A stretch of DNA of 64,000 nt, from assembly GCF_021730435.1 (NCBI RefSeq), contig NZ_JABWGX010000007.1:1-64000 (forward strand). The letters run 5' to 3'. Below, one piece after another: positions 32,216-43,998 of the stretch; position 1 is the stretch's first letter, and every line of letters begins with the position of its first letter. The notes under the pieces are model-generated. The model was not told where the DNA came from. It was given only the letters and a program-made list of their open reading frames with translations, and searched no databases. The position numbers and the translations under genes are program-made. Source of the DNA: Xanthobacter agilis. GTDB lineage: Bacteria > Pseudomonadota > Alphaproteobacteria > Rhizobiales > Xanthobacteraceae.

Positions 32216-32267
32216 GTGTTCCACGCCCGTGTTCAACGCCCGTGTTCAACGCCCGTGTTCAACGCCC
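32216..32267 (+). repeat. Four tandem 13-base repeats
   Basis: The unit GTGTTCAACGCCC occurs at 32229-32241, 32242-32254 and 32255-32267. A first copy with one change (C for A) lies at 32216-32228. The array is between the exporter gene and the lectin gene, about 78 bases before the lectin start. Copy number may vary between strains. Confidence 0.9.
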
Positions 32268-32344
32268 CTTGCCTCGCGGTAGGGCGCGCGGTCTTCTGCG
32301 CCGTGCGGAGGTGAATGGACCGGTCCTCCGCTGGGGAGGCGCCG

Positions 32345-32905
32345 ATGATTGCCCGTGTCGTGAGGTTGCTTGTGCTGGCGGCGCTGCTGGTGTGGTCCCC
32401 TGGGGTCCGTGCCGACTGGGTGTCCGCCGGTCCCATTTGGAACAATGCCGATGCCGAGGGCAAATGTCAGCGCGCATGTGGTGCGAACATCTGGGACGGC
32501 AATTGGAAAACCGTGGTGCCGGGCCAGGAGGCCATGTGTCGGTGCCAGCCGGCCGCGATGCGCGGAGAGAGCCATGGCCGCGCTGTCGAGATCGAAGCTG
32601 GGCCGATCTGGAATGACGCCGATGCGGCGGGCAAGTGCGCGCGCGTGTGTGGCGGCATGAACTGGTGGAACGGGCAATGGCGCACCACCATTTCAGGCCG
32701 GCAGTCGGTCTGCGGGTGCGTGTGGGACCGCTCTCAGAATCCGCGCGGAGGAACGATCATACCGGTGGACGCCGGGGTGATCTGGAATGAGGCCGAGGCG
32801 GAAACCATCTGCCCGCGCATCTGCGGCGGGTCCGATCGCTGGGATGGCAATTGGCGCACCCTCTCTCCGGGCCGTTCCACCTGCGATTGCCGGATGGGGC
32901 GCTGA
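32345..32905 (+). CDS. Secreted three-repeat mannan-binding (MVL-like) lectin
   Basis: This 186-residue protein has a signal peptide (helix 'VVRLLVLAALLVW', cleavage after V-R-A) and three tandem domains of about 40 residues. Each has the pattern A-G-x-I-W-N-x-A-[DE]-A near its start, W-[DN]-G-[NQ]-W in the middle and a closing Cys-x-Cys. This matches the mannan-binding protein family (PF12151), whose prototype is the oligomannose-binding lectin MVL of Microcystis. Each repeat here has four Cys, suggesting two disulfides per domain, as expected for an exported protein. The ATG at 32345 is preferred over 32315 because it begins the signal peptide. It is a single gene. A carbohydrate-binding role is inferred from the family. 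Confidence 0.8.
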   Translation: MIARVVRLLVLAALLVWSPGVRADWVSAGPIWNNADAEGKCQRACGANIWDGNWKTVVPGQEAMCRCQPAAMRGESHGRAVEIEAGPIWNDADAAGKCARVCGGMNWWNGQWRTTISGRQSVCGCVWDRSQNPRGGTIIPVDAGVIWNEAEAETICPRICGGSDRWDGNWRTLSPGRSTCDCRMGR

Positions 32906-33007
32906 TCGACGGCTCATGCCCGGCCGACTGCGCCGCCCGCGCGCAGCCTGAGCGCGGACGCGCCAGGATCGCCCGGAATCAACGACCTCAATTGGGCGCC
33001 AATGGCG

Positions 33008-34018
33008 TTAGTTGGGCGCCATGAGTTCGCCGCGTGCCCGATCATAGCGCCACATGGCGCCGGGCATGACCTGGAAGCCGCCCATGGCGCGCTCCACTGT
33101 GTTCTCGCAGGCGTGGTCGAAATGCCCCTTCAAGGCCGCGACGCCGGCCTTGGTGAGGCGAATCTCGGCGGCGGCATAGGCGCGATAGGTTCGCTCGGCC
33201 GGGCTTCCATCGCCAGGGGAAAAGGCGAGCGCGCTGCATTCGTTGGTTTGGAATGGCAGGCCGGCGATCAGCGGTTCATGGGCGAAGGCAAGCCCGTCGA
33301 GGCGCAGGAAAAAGGGCAGGTCGGCGAGAAACTGGGCTTCATCCATGGAATGCACGGCGGCGAACACATGTGCCACCTTGCGCGGCCCGTCGGCCAGATG
33401 TTCCAAGATGCGTTGCTCGGTCAGCGAAAGGCCGGAGCGCGGCGCCGGCAGTTCGGCGAGCAGGCGCCGCAGGGCAGGCGCAAGAAAGGGCAGGGCCTCG
33501 TGCTGCCGCATGGCGAAGGCGGCAAGGGTGGTGGGTGTCGGTGCGGTGAAGGCGTCCCAGGCCTCGCGGGCGGTTTCGATCTGTACCGCTGTGACCGGGG
33601 CGCGGTGATGCTCCAGGTCCTGGATCTGGCCCGCCTCCATCACGCCGATATAATGGTCGGCCTGCACCAGATGGAGGCCCATGCGCTCCGGCTCGTGGGA
33701 GAAATAGTGCAGCAATTGGATGAGCTGGAGCTGATCATAGAGATCATGCTCGAACCACAGCTCGACCTCGCCATAGGCCGAATGCACGTCTAGCTGGGCG
33801 TCGCGATGGGCGAAATCCGCGCGCACGCTGTCGAGGGGCAGGCCGAGCGCGGCGGAGAGGAAATCCGCCCGCGCATCGGAGACATTGTCGAGCACTTCGC
33901 CGGCGGGGACCGGACCATCATGCAGCATGTCCTGCCACGGCAGCAGGTGGCCGGCGATGTGCGCCGCCTTCAGGCGCTCCACGGCCGCATCCCCGTTGGT
34001 GACGATGAGCTTCGGCAT
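33008..34018 (-). CDS. DUF1835 (and DUF3658-like) domain protein
   Basis: This 336-residue cytoplasmic protein starts 'LIVTNGDAAVERLKAA' and contains 'LPWQDMLHDGPVP' and 'VELWFEHDLYDQLQLIQLL', diagnostic of DUF1835. The C-terminal part ('SLTEQRILEHLADGPRKVAH', 'RLTKAGVAALKG') resembles DUF3658 and a winged-helix end. The function is unknown. The ATG at 34018 follows AGGAGGAGAGG, so the longer open frame to 34363 is not used. It lies 32 bases downstream of queF in the same direction, probably in the same transcript. Confidence 0.82.
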   Translation of the reverse strand: MPKLIVTNGDAAVERLKAAHIAGHLLPWQDMLHDGPVPAGEVLDNVSDARADFLSAALGLPLDSVRADFAHRDAQLDVHSAYGEVELWFEHDLYDQLQLIQLLHYFSHEPERMGLHLVQADHYIGVMEAGQIQDLEHHRAPVTAVQIETAREAWDAFTAPTPTTLAAFAMRQHEALPFLAPALRRLLAELPAPRSGLSLTEQRILEHLADGPRKVAHVFAAVHSMDEAQFLADLPFFLRLDGLAFAHEPLIAGLPFQTNECSALAFSPGDGSPAERTYRAYAAAEIRLTKAGVAALKGHFDHACENTVERAMGGFQVMPGAMWRYDRARGELMAPN

Positions 34019-34050
34019 GAACCTCTCCTCCTGCGGCCCGGCGCGAGGGC

Positions 34051-34503
34051 TCAGCCACGGCCGCGATACGGCGCAACCCCCGTGTCCGGTAACCACGCGC
34101 CGGAGGGAAGGGTTCCGCTCTGCCAGAAAACGTCGATGGGGATGCCACCCCTTGGGTACCAATAGCCGGCGATGCGGAAGAAGCGCGGCCCGAGCAGATC
34201 CACCAGGCGCTTGCCGATGGCGACCGTGCAGTCCTCGTGGAAGGCGCCATGGTTGCGGAAGCTGGCGAGATAGAGCTTCAGCGATTTGGATTCCACCAGA
34301 TATCGGTCGGGCACATAGTCGATCACCAGATGGGCGAAATCCGGCTGTCCGGTCACCGGACACAGGGATGTGAACTCGGGGCAGGTGAAGCGGGCGACGT
34401 AGTCGGTATCGGCATGGGGGTTCGGCACGCGGTCGAGCACCGCGGATTCGGGCGAGGGGGGCAGCTCCGTCTTGGCGCCGAGCTGGAGCGGACGATCGGT
34501 CAT
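34051..34503 (-). CDS. queF: NADPH-dependent preQ0 (7-cyano-7-deazaguanine) reductase
   Basis: This 150-residue enzyme reduces preQ0 to preQ1 in queuosine biosynthesis in the cytoplasm. It belongs to the short, single-domain (YkvM-type) QueF group. It shows the catalytic Cys48 in '[16 protein letters not shown]' with Asp55, and the family signature '[20 protein letters not shown]' with Glu90. No other que genes are adjacent, and I see no preQ1 riboswitch upstream. Confidence 0.96.
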   Translation of the reverse strand: MTDRPLQLGAKTELPPSPESAVLDRVPNPHADTDYVARFTCPEFTSLCPVTGQPDFAHLVIDYVPDRYLVESKSLKLYLASFRNHGAFHEDCTVAIGKRLVDLLGPRFFRIAGYWYPRGGIPIDVFWQSGTLPSGAWLPDTGVAPYRGRG

Positions 34504-34613
34504 GGGGGCAAGGGTCCTTGAGGCGCGCCCGGAAGGCGCCGTTCGGCGGTGTTGTAGATCACGCCGGCCGTTTGCCCAACAGCGCCTGTCGTCCCGTCCG
34601 AGACTTGCGCCAA

Positions 34614-35135
34614 TCAGCGGAACAGGAAGAAGCCAATCACCGCGCAGCCGCCGATGAGGGGCAGGGGGTTCATGCGTGTCGCCAGCAGAATGCCGCACAC
34701 GCCGGCGCAGAGCAGGGCGCTGTCGAACCCCGTCAGCGTGCCCTTGCCGATGGAGATCGCGCCCGCCAGCAGCAGGCCGATGGACACCGGCGCGAGTCCG
34801 CGCTGAATGGAGGCCCGCCACCGCCAATGGTCGAGCCGCTTCCACAGTCGTCCCACCCACAAGGTGAACAGCCCGGTCGGCAGGAAGAACGCCAGCACCA
34901 CCACCAGCGCACCGACCGGGCCGGCGACCCATTGGCCCACGCCCGCGATCATCATCATGTTGGGACCGGGCGCCATCTGGCCGACGGAATACAGGTGGAT
35001 GAGCTGGGGAAACGTCATCCAGTGGTAGGTATCCACCACAAGCGTCTTCATTTCCGGAAAGGCCGCCATGCCCCCGCCGACGGTCAGCAGCGAGAGATAG
35101 GCGAACACGGCGATGAGGCCGAACAGCTGGTTCAC
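34614..35135 (-). CDS. chrA: Chromate transporter, second half-size subunit
   Basis: This 173-residue membrane protein has about five to six helices and the CHR signature '[18 protein letters not shown]', preceded by '[16 protein letters not shown]'. Its GTG start overlaps the stop of the other half (GTGA at 35132-35135), so the two are translationally coupled. Single-domain CHR proteins encoded in pairs assemble into a full ChrA-type transporter that exports chromate with sulfate-like recognition. Other substrates are possible. Confidence 0.87.
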   Translation of the reverse strand: MNQLFGLIAVFAYLSLLTVGGGMAAFPEMKTLVVDTYHWMTFPQLIHLYSVGQMAPGPNMMMIAGVGQWVAGPVGALVVVLAFFLPTGLFTLWVGRLWKRLDHWRWRASIQRGLAPVSIGLLLAGAISIGKGTLTGFDSALLCAGVCGILLATRMNPLPLIGGCAVIGFFLFR

Positions 35136-35761
35136 GGCTGGTGCCCTCCCGGCGGCAGGCGGTCCGGCCGATACCAGAAGATGGCCAGGGCGCCCACCAC
35201 CAGCAGCACCAGCAGCACCGATTGGTGCAGCACGTTCACGCCGATGACGGTCAGCGCGACGAAGGCGAAATCGGCCCAATGGATGAGGGTCTTGCGCCCA
35301 AGCTGGATGGTCACGGAGAGCACGAGGCCGACCGCCGCCGCCGAAATGCCGTGCAGCGCCGCGCCGATGCCCACATGGGTGCCCTGGGAGGCGGCATAGG
35401 CCATGGCCGCCGCCATCATCAGGATGCCGCCGGGCAGGCAGATGCCGGCCAGGGCGACGGCGGCGCCGGCGGTGCCGCGCAGCCGGTCGCCGACCAGGAT
35501 CGCCATGTTGGAGGCATTGAGCCCCGGCAGGGTCTGACAGATGGAGAGCAGTTCCAGGAAGGTCTCGTCGGCGATCCATTTCCGCCGCCCGACGAGGCCG
35601 GTACGCAGATAGGCGACCACGCCCCCGCCGAAGCTGGTGGCGCCGATGACCAGAAAGCCCACGAAAATCTCGGTGAGGCTCACCTGCGGCACATCGTCCA
35701 CGGGGGCATCGCGCTGCGGCTGCGAGGCCGGGACTGCCGGCGGCGCGGGCGTGTCACTCAT
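35132..35761 (-). CDS. chrA: Chromate transporter, first half-size subunit
   Basis: This 209-residue CHR-domain protein has the motif '[18 protein letters not shown]' and '[20 protein letters not shown]', then about five helices. The short polar N-terminus (about 30 residues) is extra. The ATG overlaps the stop of the CYTH-like gene (eight bases shared), and its own stop overlaps the start of the second subunit. The three genes thus form one tightly packed unit. Confidence 0.88.
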   Translation of the reverse strand: MSDTPAPPAVPASQPQRDAPVDDVPQVSLTEIFVGFLVIGATSFGGGVVAYLRTGLVGRRKWIADETFLELLSICQTLPGLNASNMAILVGDRLRGTAGAAVALAGICLPGGILMMAAAMAYAASQGTHVGIGAALHGISAAAVGLVLSVTIQLGRKTLIHWADFAFVALTVIGVNVLHQSVLLVLLVVGALAIFWYRPDRLPPGGHQP

Positions 35762-36668
35762 GGCTTTGCGGCGGGTTGCCCTTGAGGCGGTAGACCGCCG
35801 CGGTCTTGGTGGTGCCGAGCAGGATCCAGTCCTTGGCCTCGTCCTGGAGGGCATGGAAGAAGGCGGTGCTGCGCTGGATCGCCTTGGCGCTCAGGTCCTC
35901 CCGGCGCAGGTAGTGCACCTGATAGGCGAACTCGCCCACGAGCTGGAACTGCTCGCCGCGGGTGCGCCAGACCGAGACGTTGCACGGCGCGATCATGCCC
36001 TTGCCGAAATCGAGCGTGCCGAGCTGCTGGAGCACCTCTTCCACCGCCGTGTGATTGACCAGCTCGACGTGCTCGCCGGAGTGCTCCAGGAGCGTGCCCA
36101 GGCAGGGGAAGACGCGGGTCAGGGTCTCCGGCGCGGTCGGGTCGGCGACGCCACGCGGGTGGTAGGGAAATTCCACATTGTGGGAAAACAGCGACCGCAC
36201 CCCGCCGAGATGATTCTTCAGGGGCAGGATTTCTTCCTTGAATTTGATGCGGTAATTCCCCGCAATCTGCGGGCGGACGTCGAGCGCGGCCGCCGTTTCC
36301 ATGTCCGGATGGCGGAATTTGAAGACGATCTCCGGGTCGCCGACCGGGAAACCATCCTCATAGGTGAAGCGGCGACGCAGAATGAAGGCGTTGTTGTAGA
36401 GCAGGAAGTCCTTGGTATCGAGGAACAGGACCTCACGGATCTGCGGGTGCAGGCCCCGCGCTGGTCGCGGGTCGAAATCGACACCCTCGCGTTTTGCAAC
36501 ACGCGCGACGATCTTCGCAAAATCGAAGAAGCTCTGCACCGAAGTAAAGCGCAGGCCCTGGAGAATAATTTTTGCTTCGAGGTAATGAACGTCGTCGAAC
36601 GGATGCCCATCAGCGTAGAGCCGTTCCTCACCGTCAGCAATGGCGGGCGTCATTTCGTCGTTGCTCAT
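35754..36668 (-). CDS. CYTH-like (triphosphate tunnel) protein of unknown function
   Basis: This 304-residue cytoplasmic protein is not assigned to a named family by me. Several segments recall CYTH/VTC enzymes: 'YLEAKIIL' (E-x-K near the N-terminus), 'DTKDFLLYNNAFILRRRF', 'EIVFKFRHPD' and 'YRIKFKEEIL', with basic and acidic residues alternating on strands. CYTH proteins bind triphosphates or long-chain phosphates with divalent metal. It is the first gene of the unit leading to the chromate transporter pair, so a link with oxyanion stress is possible but speculative. The ATG is supported by the frame and by divergence from eno. Confidence 0.6.
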   Translation of the reverse strand: MSNDEMTPAIADGEERLYADGHPFDDVHYLEAKIILQGLRFTSVQSFFDFAKIVARVAKREGVDFDPRPARGLHPQIREVLFLDTKDFLLYNNAFILRRRFTYEDGFPVGDPEIVFKFRHPDMETAAALDVRPQIAGNYRIKFKEEILPLKNHLGGVRSLFSHNVEFPYHPRGVADPTAPETLTRVFPCLGTLLEHSGEHVELVNHTAVEEVLQQLGTLDFGKGMIAPCNVSVWRTRGEQFQLVGEFAYQVHYLRREDLSAKAIQRSTAFFHALQDEAKDWILLGTTKTAAVYRLKGNPPQSHE

Positions 36669-38308
<1,640 letters not shown>

Positions 38309-38317
38309 GATGCGTCC

Positions 38318-38345
38318 GCGCCCCTTCCTGCACAGGGAGGGGCGC
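38318..38345. terminator. GC-rich hairpin between convergent eno and bpt
   Basis: GCGCCCCTTCCTG (38318-38330) pairs with CAGGGAGGGGCGC (38333-38345) with a single G-T mismatch in the DNA. There is no T run on either side. It may act as a bidirectional transcription stop. Confidence 0.55.
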
Positions 38346-38347
38346 GT

Positions 38348-39097
38348 TCAGCGCTCCACCCGTTCCCAGCCGTGGGGCGAAAGACGCTCCTGGGGCAGGT
38401 AGCGGCGCTTGTAGTCCATCTTGTGGGAGCCCTCGACCCAGTAGCCGAGATAGACATAGGGCAGGCCCATGCTTCTGGCCCGCGCCACATGGTCGAGAAT
38501 GAGGAAGGTGCCAAGGGACCGGTGGGGCACCTGCGGATTGTAGAAGGAATAGACCATCGACAGGCCGTCCGAGAGGACGTCCGTGAGCGCGACCGCCAGC
38601 AGGTCGCCGCTGCCGCGACCGAGGAAGCGCGAATCGACATTGCGATTGCGATATTCCACGAGGCGGGTGTCGACGTGGGTGTCCTCCACCATCATGGCGT
38701 AATCGAGCACGCTCATGTCGGCCATGCCGCCGTCCCCGTGCCGGGTGGTGACATAAGCGCGGAACAGGCCATATTGCTCGGAGGTCGGGGAGGGCGGACG
38801 CAGCGCCCCTATGAGATCGGAATTGGTCGCCTGCACCCGGCGAAAACTCTTGGTCTCGTGAAAATCGTCCACGCAGATGCGCACCGACACGCAGGCGCGG
38901 CAATTCTCGCAGGCAGGGCGATAGGCGATGGACTGGCTGCGCCGGAACCCGCCCTGGGTGAGCACATCGTTGAGGGTCGCCGCCCGTTCGCCCACAAGAT
39001 GCGTGAATACCTTGCGCTCCTCCCGGTCGGGGAGGTAGGGGCAGGGGGCGGGCGCCGTCAGATAGAATTGCGGCGTGTCGCGTGGATGCTCGCTCAA
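38348..39097 (-). CDS. bpt: Aspartate/glutamate leucyltransferase
   Basis: This 249-residue leucyl-tRNA-protein transferase of the ATE1-like Bpt type adds Leu to N-terminal Asp or Glu for N-degron degradation. It shows '[16 protein letters not shown]', the Cys-rich segment '[16 protein letters not shown]', '[19 protein letters not shown]' and '[20 protein letters not shown]', all highly conserved. It converges on eno. An RDD protein gene follows upstream on the same strand. Confidence 0.95.
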   Translation of the reverse strand: MSEHPRDTPQFYLTAPAPCPYLPDREERKVFTHLVGERAATLNDVLTQGGFRRSQSIAYRPACENCRACVSVRICVDDFHETKSFRRVQATNSDLIGALRPPSPTSEQYGLFRAYVTTRHGDGGMADMSVLDYAMMVEDTHVDTRLVEYRNRNVDSRFLGRGSGDLLAVALTDVLSDGLSMVYSFYNPQVPHRSLGTFLILDHVARARSMGLPYVYLGYWVEGSHKMDYKRRYLPQERLSPHGWERVER

Positions 39098-39176
39098 GGT
39101 CCTCTATCCTTAACTCAGGACAGGATCGCCGGAGCGGGACATCGCGTCAAAGGCGAAATGGCCGCTGCCGTCAATT

Positions 39177-39731
39177 TCATTGAATGCGCCGCAACATGGA
39201 CGCCCTCGCCGGGGTGTTCACCACCACCGTCCCGGCCACGAAATCGTGCAGCAGGCGACGACGATCATTCAACAGCGGCACGATGAGCACCAGCGGCGTC
39301 AGGGCGCTGATGGAGACCCAGAACAGCACCGCATGCACCGCCCCGAGCAGGGAATAGCAGGGGGCGCCGTACCAGGTGCGCATTTCGATATCCATCAGCC
39401 GCATGCCCAGCGTCGCCGAGGCGGGCGAGCCGAGGGTGATGGCGTTATAGGCGATGGCCCAGACCACGAACGCAGGGCCGAGCAGGGGAAACAGCAGCCA
39501 CCCCAGGCTCAAGGTGACGATGCCGAAGATGAAGATGAACACCGCCAGCCCGACGATGGGGCCGAGAATCATCATCACATCCACGCAGAAGGCGATGAGC
39601 CGCCGGGACAGCACGCCCTCGAAATATTCCGGCTGCGTCACCGGGTCGAACGCATGGGGCTTCGGTCCGTCCGCGGCGCCCGGATAGGGATCACGGTAGG
39701 GATCGCGATTGGCGTCGCCGGCGTTGCTCAT
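39177..39731 (-). CDS. RDD family membrane protein
   Basis: This 184-residue protein has the RDD motif in 'SRRLIAFCVDVMMILG' (Arg and Asp in the first helix), three to four membrane helices and 'SPASATLGMRLMDIEM', the conserved segment after helix two. A Pro/Asp-rich cytoplasmic N-terminus precedes it. Its role is unknown; some RDD proteins are transporters. It sits between ilvA and bpt on the same strand. Confidence 0.9.
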   Translation of the reverse strand: MSNAGDANRDPYRDPYPGAADGPKPHAFDPVTQPEYFEGVLSRRLIAFCVDVMMILGPIVGLAVFIFIFGIVTLSLGWLLFPLLGPAFVVWAIAYNAITLGSPASATLGMRLMDIEMRTWYGAPCYSLLGAVHAVLFWVSISALTPLVLIVPLLNDRRRLLHDFVAGTVVVNTPARASMLRRIQ

Positions 39732-39794
39732 GGGGCGGGGCTCCTTCGCTTCTCAACGTGGTGCTCCCGCTTCCTGTGCGCAAGGGACGGAGCC

Positions 39795-41054
39795 TCACCA
39801 GTCGGCACCGCCGGCCCCCAGCCGCTGCACCGGCAGGCCCTCGGCCTCCAGCGCCTTCTGAATCATGTCCGCATGGGCCTGGTCGCGGGTCTCCACCGTG
39901 AGGTCGAGCCGGGTGCCCTTGGCCGGCACGTCGAGGAAGGTGCGCCGGTGGTGCACCTCAAGAATGTTGGCGCCGAGCTTGCCGAGCAGGGTGGAGATGC
40001 GCCCCAGCATCCCCGGTCGATCCAGGATGGTGAGGCGGAAGGAGACGATGCGGCACTCCCGTTCCAGTTCGCGCATCAGGATGCCGGCGATCATGCGGGG
40101 ATCGATGTTGCCGCCGCACAGGACGAGGCCGACCGTCTTGTCCTTGAACCGTTCCGGCTCGGTGAGGAGGGCGGCAAGCCCCGCCGCCCCGGCGCCCTCG
40201 GCCAGGGTCTTCTGGTGCATGAGGAAGGCGTTTACCGCCCGCTCCAGGGCCGTCTCGTCCACCAGCACGATGTCGGGCACCAGCCGGCGGATGATCTGCG
40301 AGGGCATCACGCCCACGTTGCGCACCGCGATACCCTCGGCCAGGGTCGGCCCGCCGCAGGGGCGGGAGATGCCGGTCAACGCGCTCCACATGGCGGGGTA
40401 GAGAGCCGCCTCCACGCCCACGATCTCGGTCTGCGGCGCGCGGCCGGCAAAGGCGAGGGCCATGCCGGCCAACATGCCGCCGCCGCCGATGGGTACCACC
40501 ACCGCATCGAAGCTCGGGCCGTCCTCCATCATCTCAAGGGCGATGGAGCCTTGGCCGGCGATCACGTCCCGGTCGTCATAGGGATGAACGAACACTCGTC
40601 CTTCGGCCTCGGCCACCCGCTCGGCCTCGGATTGGGCATCGGCCACCGTTTCCCCGAACAGCAGCACACGGGCGCCGAAGGCCTCGGTGGCGCTGACCTT
40701 TACCTGCGGCGTGGTCTCCGGCATGACGATGGTGGTGGAGATGCCGAGCCGTGACCCGTGATAGGCCACCGCCTGGGCATGGTTGCCGGCCGACATGGCG
40801 ATGACGCCACGCTCGGCCTCCTGGGGCGTGAGGCGCGAGAGCTTCACCAAGGCCCCGCGCTCCTTGAACGAGGCGGTGACCTGGAAATTCTCGTATTTCA
40901 CCCACACGTCGGCGCCGGTGAGGGCCGAAAGCCGCGGCGCGCGCAGGGTCGGCGTGCGCAGGATGGCGCCGGCCAGCAGCGGGCGGGCCGCCTCCACGTC
41001 GGCGAGGGTCACGGGCAGGTCGTCGGTGATCGGGGCGGGATGGAGCTGCGGCAT
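39795..41054 (-). CDS. ilvA: Threonine ammonia-lyase, catabolic type with C-terminal ACT domain
   Basis: This 419-residue PLP enzyme deaminates threonine to 2-oxobutanoate. The PLP Lys lies in 'FQVTASFKERGALVKL', the phosphate-binding Gly loop in 'VPIGGGGMLAGMALAF', and 'AMSAGNHAQAVAYHG' is conserved. The last 80 residues form one ACT domain ('RLTILDRPGMLGRISTLLG'), the size usual for alphaproteobacterial enzymes with one regulatory domain. It could also act on serine. Confidence 0.93.
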   Translation of the reverse strand: MPQLHPAPITDDLPVTLADVEAARPLLAGAILRTPTLRAPRLSALTGADVWVKYENFQVTASFKERGALVKLSRLTPQEAERGVIAMSAGNHAQAVAYHGSRLGISTTIVMPETTPQVKVSATEAFGARVLLFGETVADAQSEAERVAEAEGRVFVHPYDDRDVIAGQGSIALEMMEDGPSFDAVVVPIGGGGMLAGMALAFAGRAPQTEIVGVEAALYPAMWSALTGISRPCGGPTLAEGIAVRNVGVMPSQIIRRLVPDIVLVDETALERAVNAFLMHQKTLAEGAGAAGLAALLTEPERFKDKTVGLVLCGGNIDPRMIAGILMRELERECRIVSFRLTILDRPGMLGRISTLLGKLGANILEVHHRRTFLDVPAKGTRLDLTVETRDQAHADMIQKALEAEGLPVQRLGAGGADW

Positions 41055-41177
41055 GGGCGTTCCTTCGCCGCGGATCGGTGCCGTCGGCTATTGTTATCGT
41101 TGGGGGCCGCCTCCGCAAGAGACTGGCGCCGGCCACCGAGCGGCGGAAGGCCCGTGCGAAAAAGCTGGCCGGAGGCG

Positions 41178-41200
41178 CGGGAGGCTTTGTGCCTCCCGCG
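41178..41200 (-). terminator. Hairpin after hemB
   Basis: GCGGGAGGC (41178-41186) and GCCTCCCGC (41192-41200) form a perfect 9-base stem with a 5-base loop, 12 bases past the hemB stop. The minus strand reaches a run of five T only about 10 bases later, so it is a probable but not ideal terminator. Confidence 0.55.
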
Positions 41201-41212
41201 TGATGCTTTGTC

Positions 41213-42430
<1,218 letters not shown>

Positions 42431-42476
42431 CTAACCCTCCCAGACCCGCTATGGGTGGTTTCGAAGAGAGGCGCGC

Positions 42477-43553
42477 ATGGAGAACCGGCCGGAACCCGAA
42501 GTCATCCTGGAGCGGAAGGGCGAGGCGGGCGTCATCACGCTCAACCGGCCGAAGGCGCTCAATGCGCTGAACCTGCCCATGGTGCGCGAGATCCTGCCGC
42601 GGCTGCGGGAGTGGGCGAAGGACCCCGCCATCACGCGCGTCATCATCAAGGCGGTAGGGGAGAAGGCGTTTTGCGCCGGCGGCGACGTGCGCACCCTCTA
42701 TGACCTCGGCCGCGCCGGCCGCACCGCCGAGGCGCTGGATTTCTGGCGCGAGGAATATGTGCTGAACCACTATATAGGCACCTTTCCGAAGCCCTATGTG
42801 GCGTTGGTGGACGGCATCTGCATGGGCGGCGGCTTCGGCCTTTCCGCCCATGGCGCGCACCGGGTGGCGGGCGAGCGCTACCTGTTCGCCATGCCCGAGG
42901 TGAACATCGGTCTGTTTCCGGATGTGGGCGGAACCCATGTGCTGCCGCGCCTGCCGGGCGCCTTCGGCGTGTTCCTGGCGCTGACCGGCACCCGCATCCG
43001 CGCGCCGGAGGCGTTGGCCTGTGGCCTCGCCACGGCCGTTGTTCCATCCTCCGTCTTCCCGGCGCTGGAGGAGGCCCTGCGCGCGGGCGGTGACGTCGCT
43101 ACCACCATTGCCGCCCATGGTGTGCAGCCCGCGCCGAGCGCCTTCGCCGATCGGGCGGAGCTCATCGCCGACCTGTTCTCGCGTGGCAACCTTCCGGCGA
43201 TTCTCTCCGGTCTGGACGAGACCGCGGCCGGCGGCGGGCCGTTCGCGACGTTCGCCGCCACCACGGCGCAGGACATCCGCGCCAAATCACCCACCAGCCT
43301 CTCCATCGCCATGGAGCAGATGAAGCGCGGGCCGGCGCTCGACCTCGGCGGCTGCCTGAAGGCGGAATTCCGGGCGGTGACGCGGGTGGCCGCCGGACAC
43401 GACTTCTACGAAGGCGTGCGGGCGGTGCTGGTGGACCGGGACAATGCCCCCCGTTGGCAGCCGGCAAGCCTCGCAGATGTGGACCCGAACATTATTGCGG
43501 CCCATTTCGATCCCATCCCCCATGAGCTTGAGCTTCTGGCACCGGGCGCATGA
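42477..43553 (+). CDS. Enoyl-CoA hydratase/isomerase family, probable 3-hydroxyisobutyryl-CoA hydrolase
   Basis: This 358-residue crotonase-fold enzyme shows 'LNRPKALNALNLPMVREILP', the oxyanion-hole 'KAFCAGGDVRTLYD', 'GICMGGGFGLSAHGAHRVA' and 'AMPEVNIGLFPDVGGTHVL' with the catalytic Glu. A C-terminal extension ('SPTSLSIAMEQMKRG', 'ALVDRDNAPRWQPASLADV'-like end) defines the HIBYL-CoA hydrolase group of valine breakdown. Its stop overlaps the ATG of the next gene. A plain enoyl-CoA hydratase is less likely given the length and the tail. Confidence 0.87.
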   Translation: MENRPEPEVILERKGEAGVITLNRPKALNALNLPMVREILPRLREWAKDPAITRVIIKAVGEKAFCAGGDVRTLYDLGRAGRTAEALDFWREEYVLNHYIGTFPKPYVALVDGICMGGGFGLSAHGAHRVAGERYLFAMPEVNIGLFPDVGGTHVLPRLPGAFGVFLALTGTRIRAPEALACGLATAVVPSSVFPALEEALRAGGDVATTIAAHGVQPAPSAFADRAELIADLFSRGNLPAILSGLDETAAGGGPFATFAATTAQDIRAKSPTSLSIAMEQMKRGPALDLGGCLKAEFRAVTRVAAGHDFYEGVRAVLVDRDNAPRWQPASLADVDPNIIAAHFDPIPHELELLAPGA

Positions 43554-43981
43554 GCCACTACGATCCCATCGATGCCAGCGCCCGCGCCCACTGGGAGAGC
43601 CTTTCCCCTTGGCGGCGGCGCCTGTTCCTGTTCCTGCGCGGGGTGGCGCTGTTCCTGCTCGTCGAGGGCGTCATCCATTGGGTGGTGATTCTCGGCATCG
43701 GCGAGGGCACGCCCTCCTGGTTCGAGGAGCTGCCGATGGCCGCACAGGGGGCGGTGATCTGGGCCGCCATCATCGATCCCATTGCCGGGGTGGGGCTGTG
43801 GCTGCGCGCCGGCTGGGCCATCGTGCTGTGGCTGATCGCGACCCTGACGCAGGCGGTGCTGGCCGCCTGGGCGCCCTCGGGCATGACGCCGCTGCTGCTG
43901 TTCACCCTGGTGGAGCTGGGGCTCGTGGTGGCCTATGCGGTGCTCTCCATCCGCGCCGCGCGGGAAAGCGACGAAACCTGA
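43550..43981 (+). CDS. Small membrane protein of unknown function
   Basis: This 143-residue protein has an amphipathic N-terminus and four predicted membrane helices ('LFLFLRGVALFLLVEGVIHW', 'AVIWAAIIDPIAGVGLWL', 'IVLWLIATLTQAVLAAW', 'LLLFTLVELGLVVAYAVL'). It overlaps the stop of the hydrolase gene and is followed 17 bases later by the O-methyltransferase gene, so all three are probably co-transcribed. I do not recognise the family. Confidence 0.8.
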   Translation: MSHYDPIDASARAHWESLSPWRRRLFLFLRGVALFLLVEGVIHWVVILGIGEGTPSWFEELPMAAQGAVIWAAIIDPIAGVGLWLRAGWAIVLWLIATLTQAVLAAWAPSGMTPLLLFTLVELGLVVAYAVLSIRAARESDET

Positions 43982-43998
43982 CGAACCGGAGTGAAGTC

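Noticed and set aside
34504-34613. Possible preQ1 riboswitch upstream of queF
   Set aside because: No short stem with the A-rich tail of preQ1-I or other known preQ1 aptamers could be drawn.
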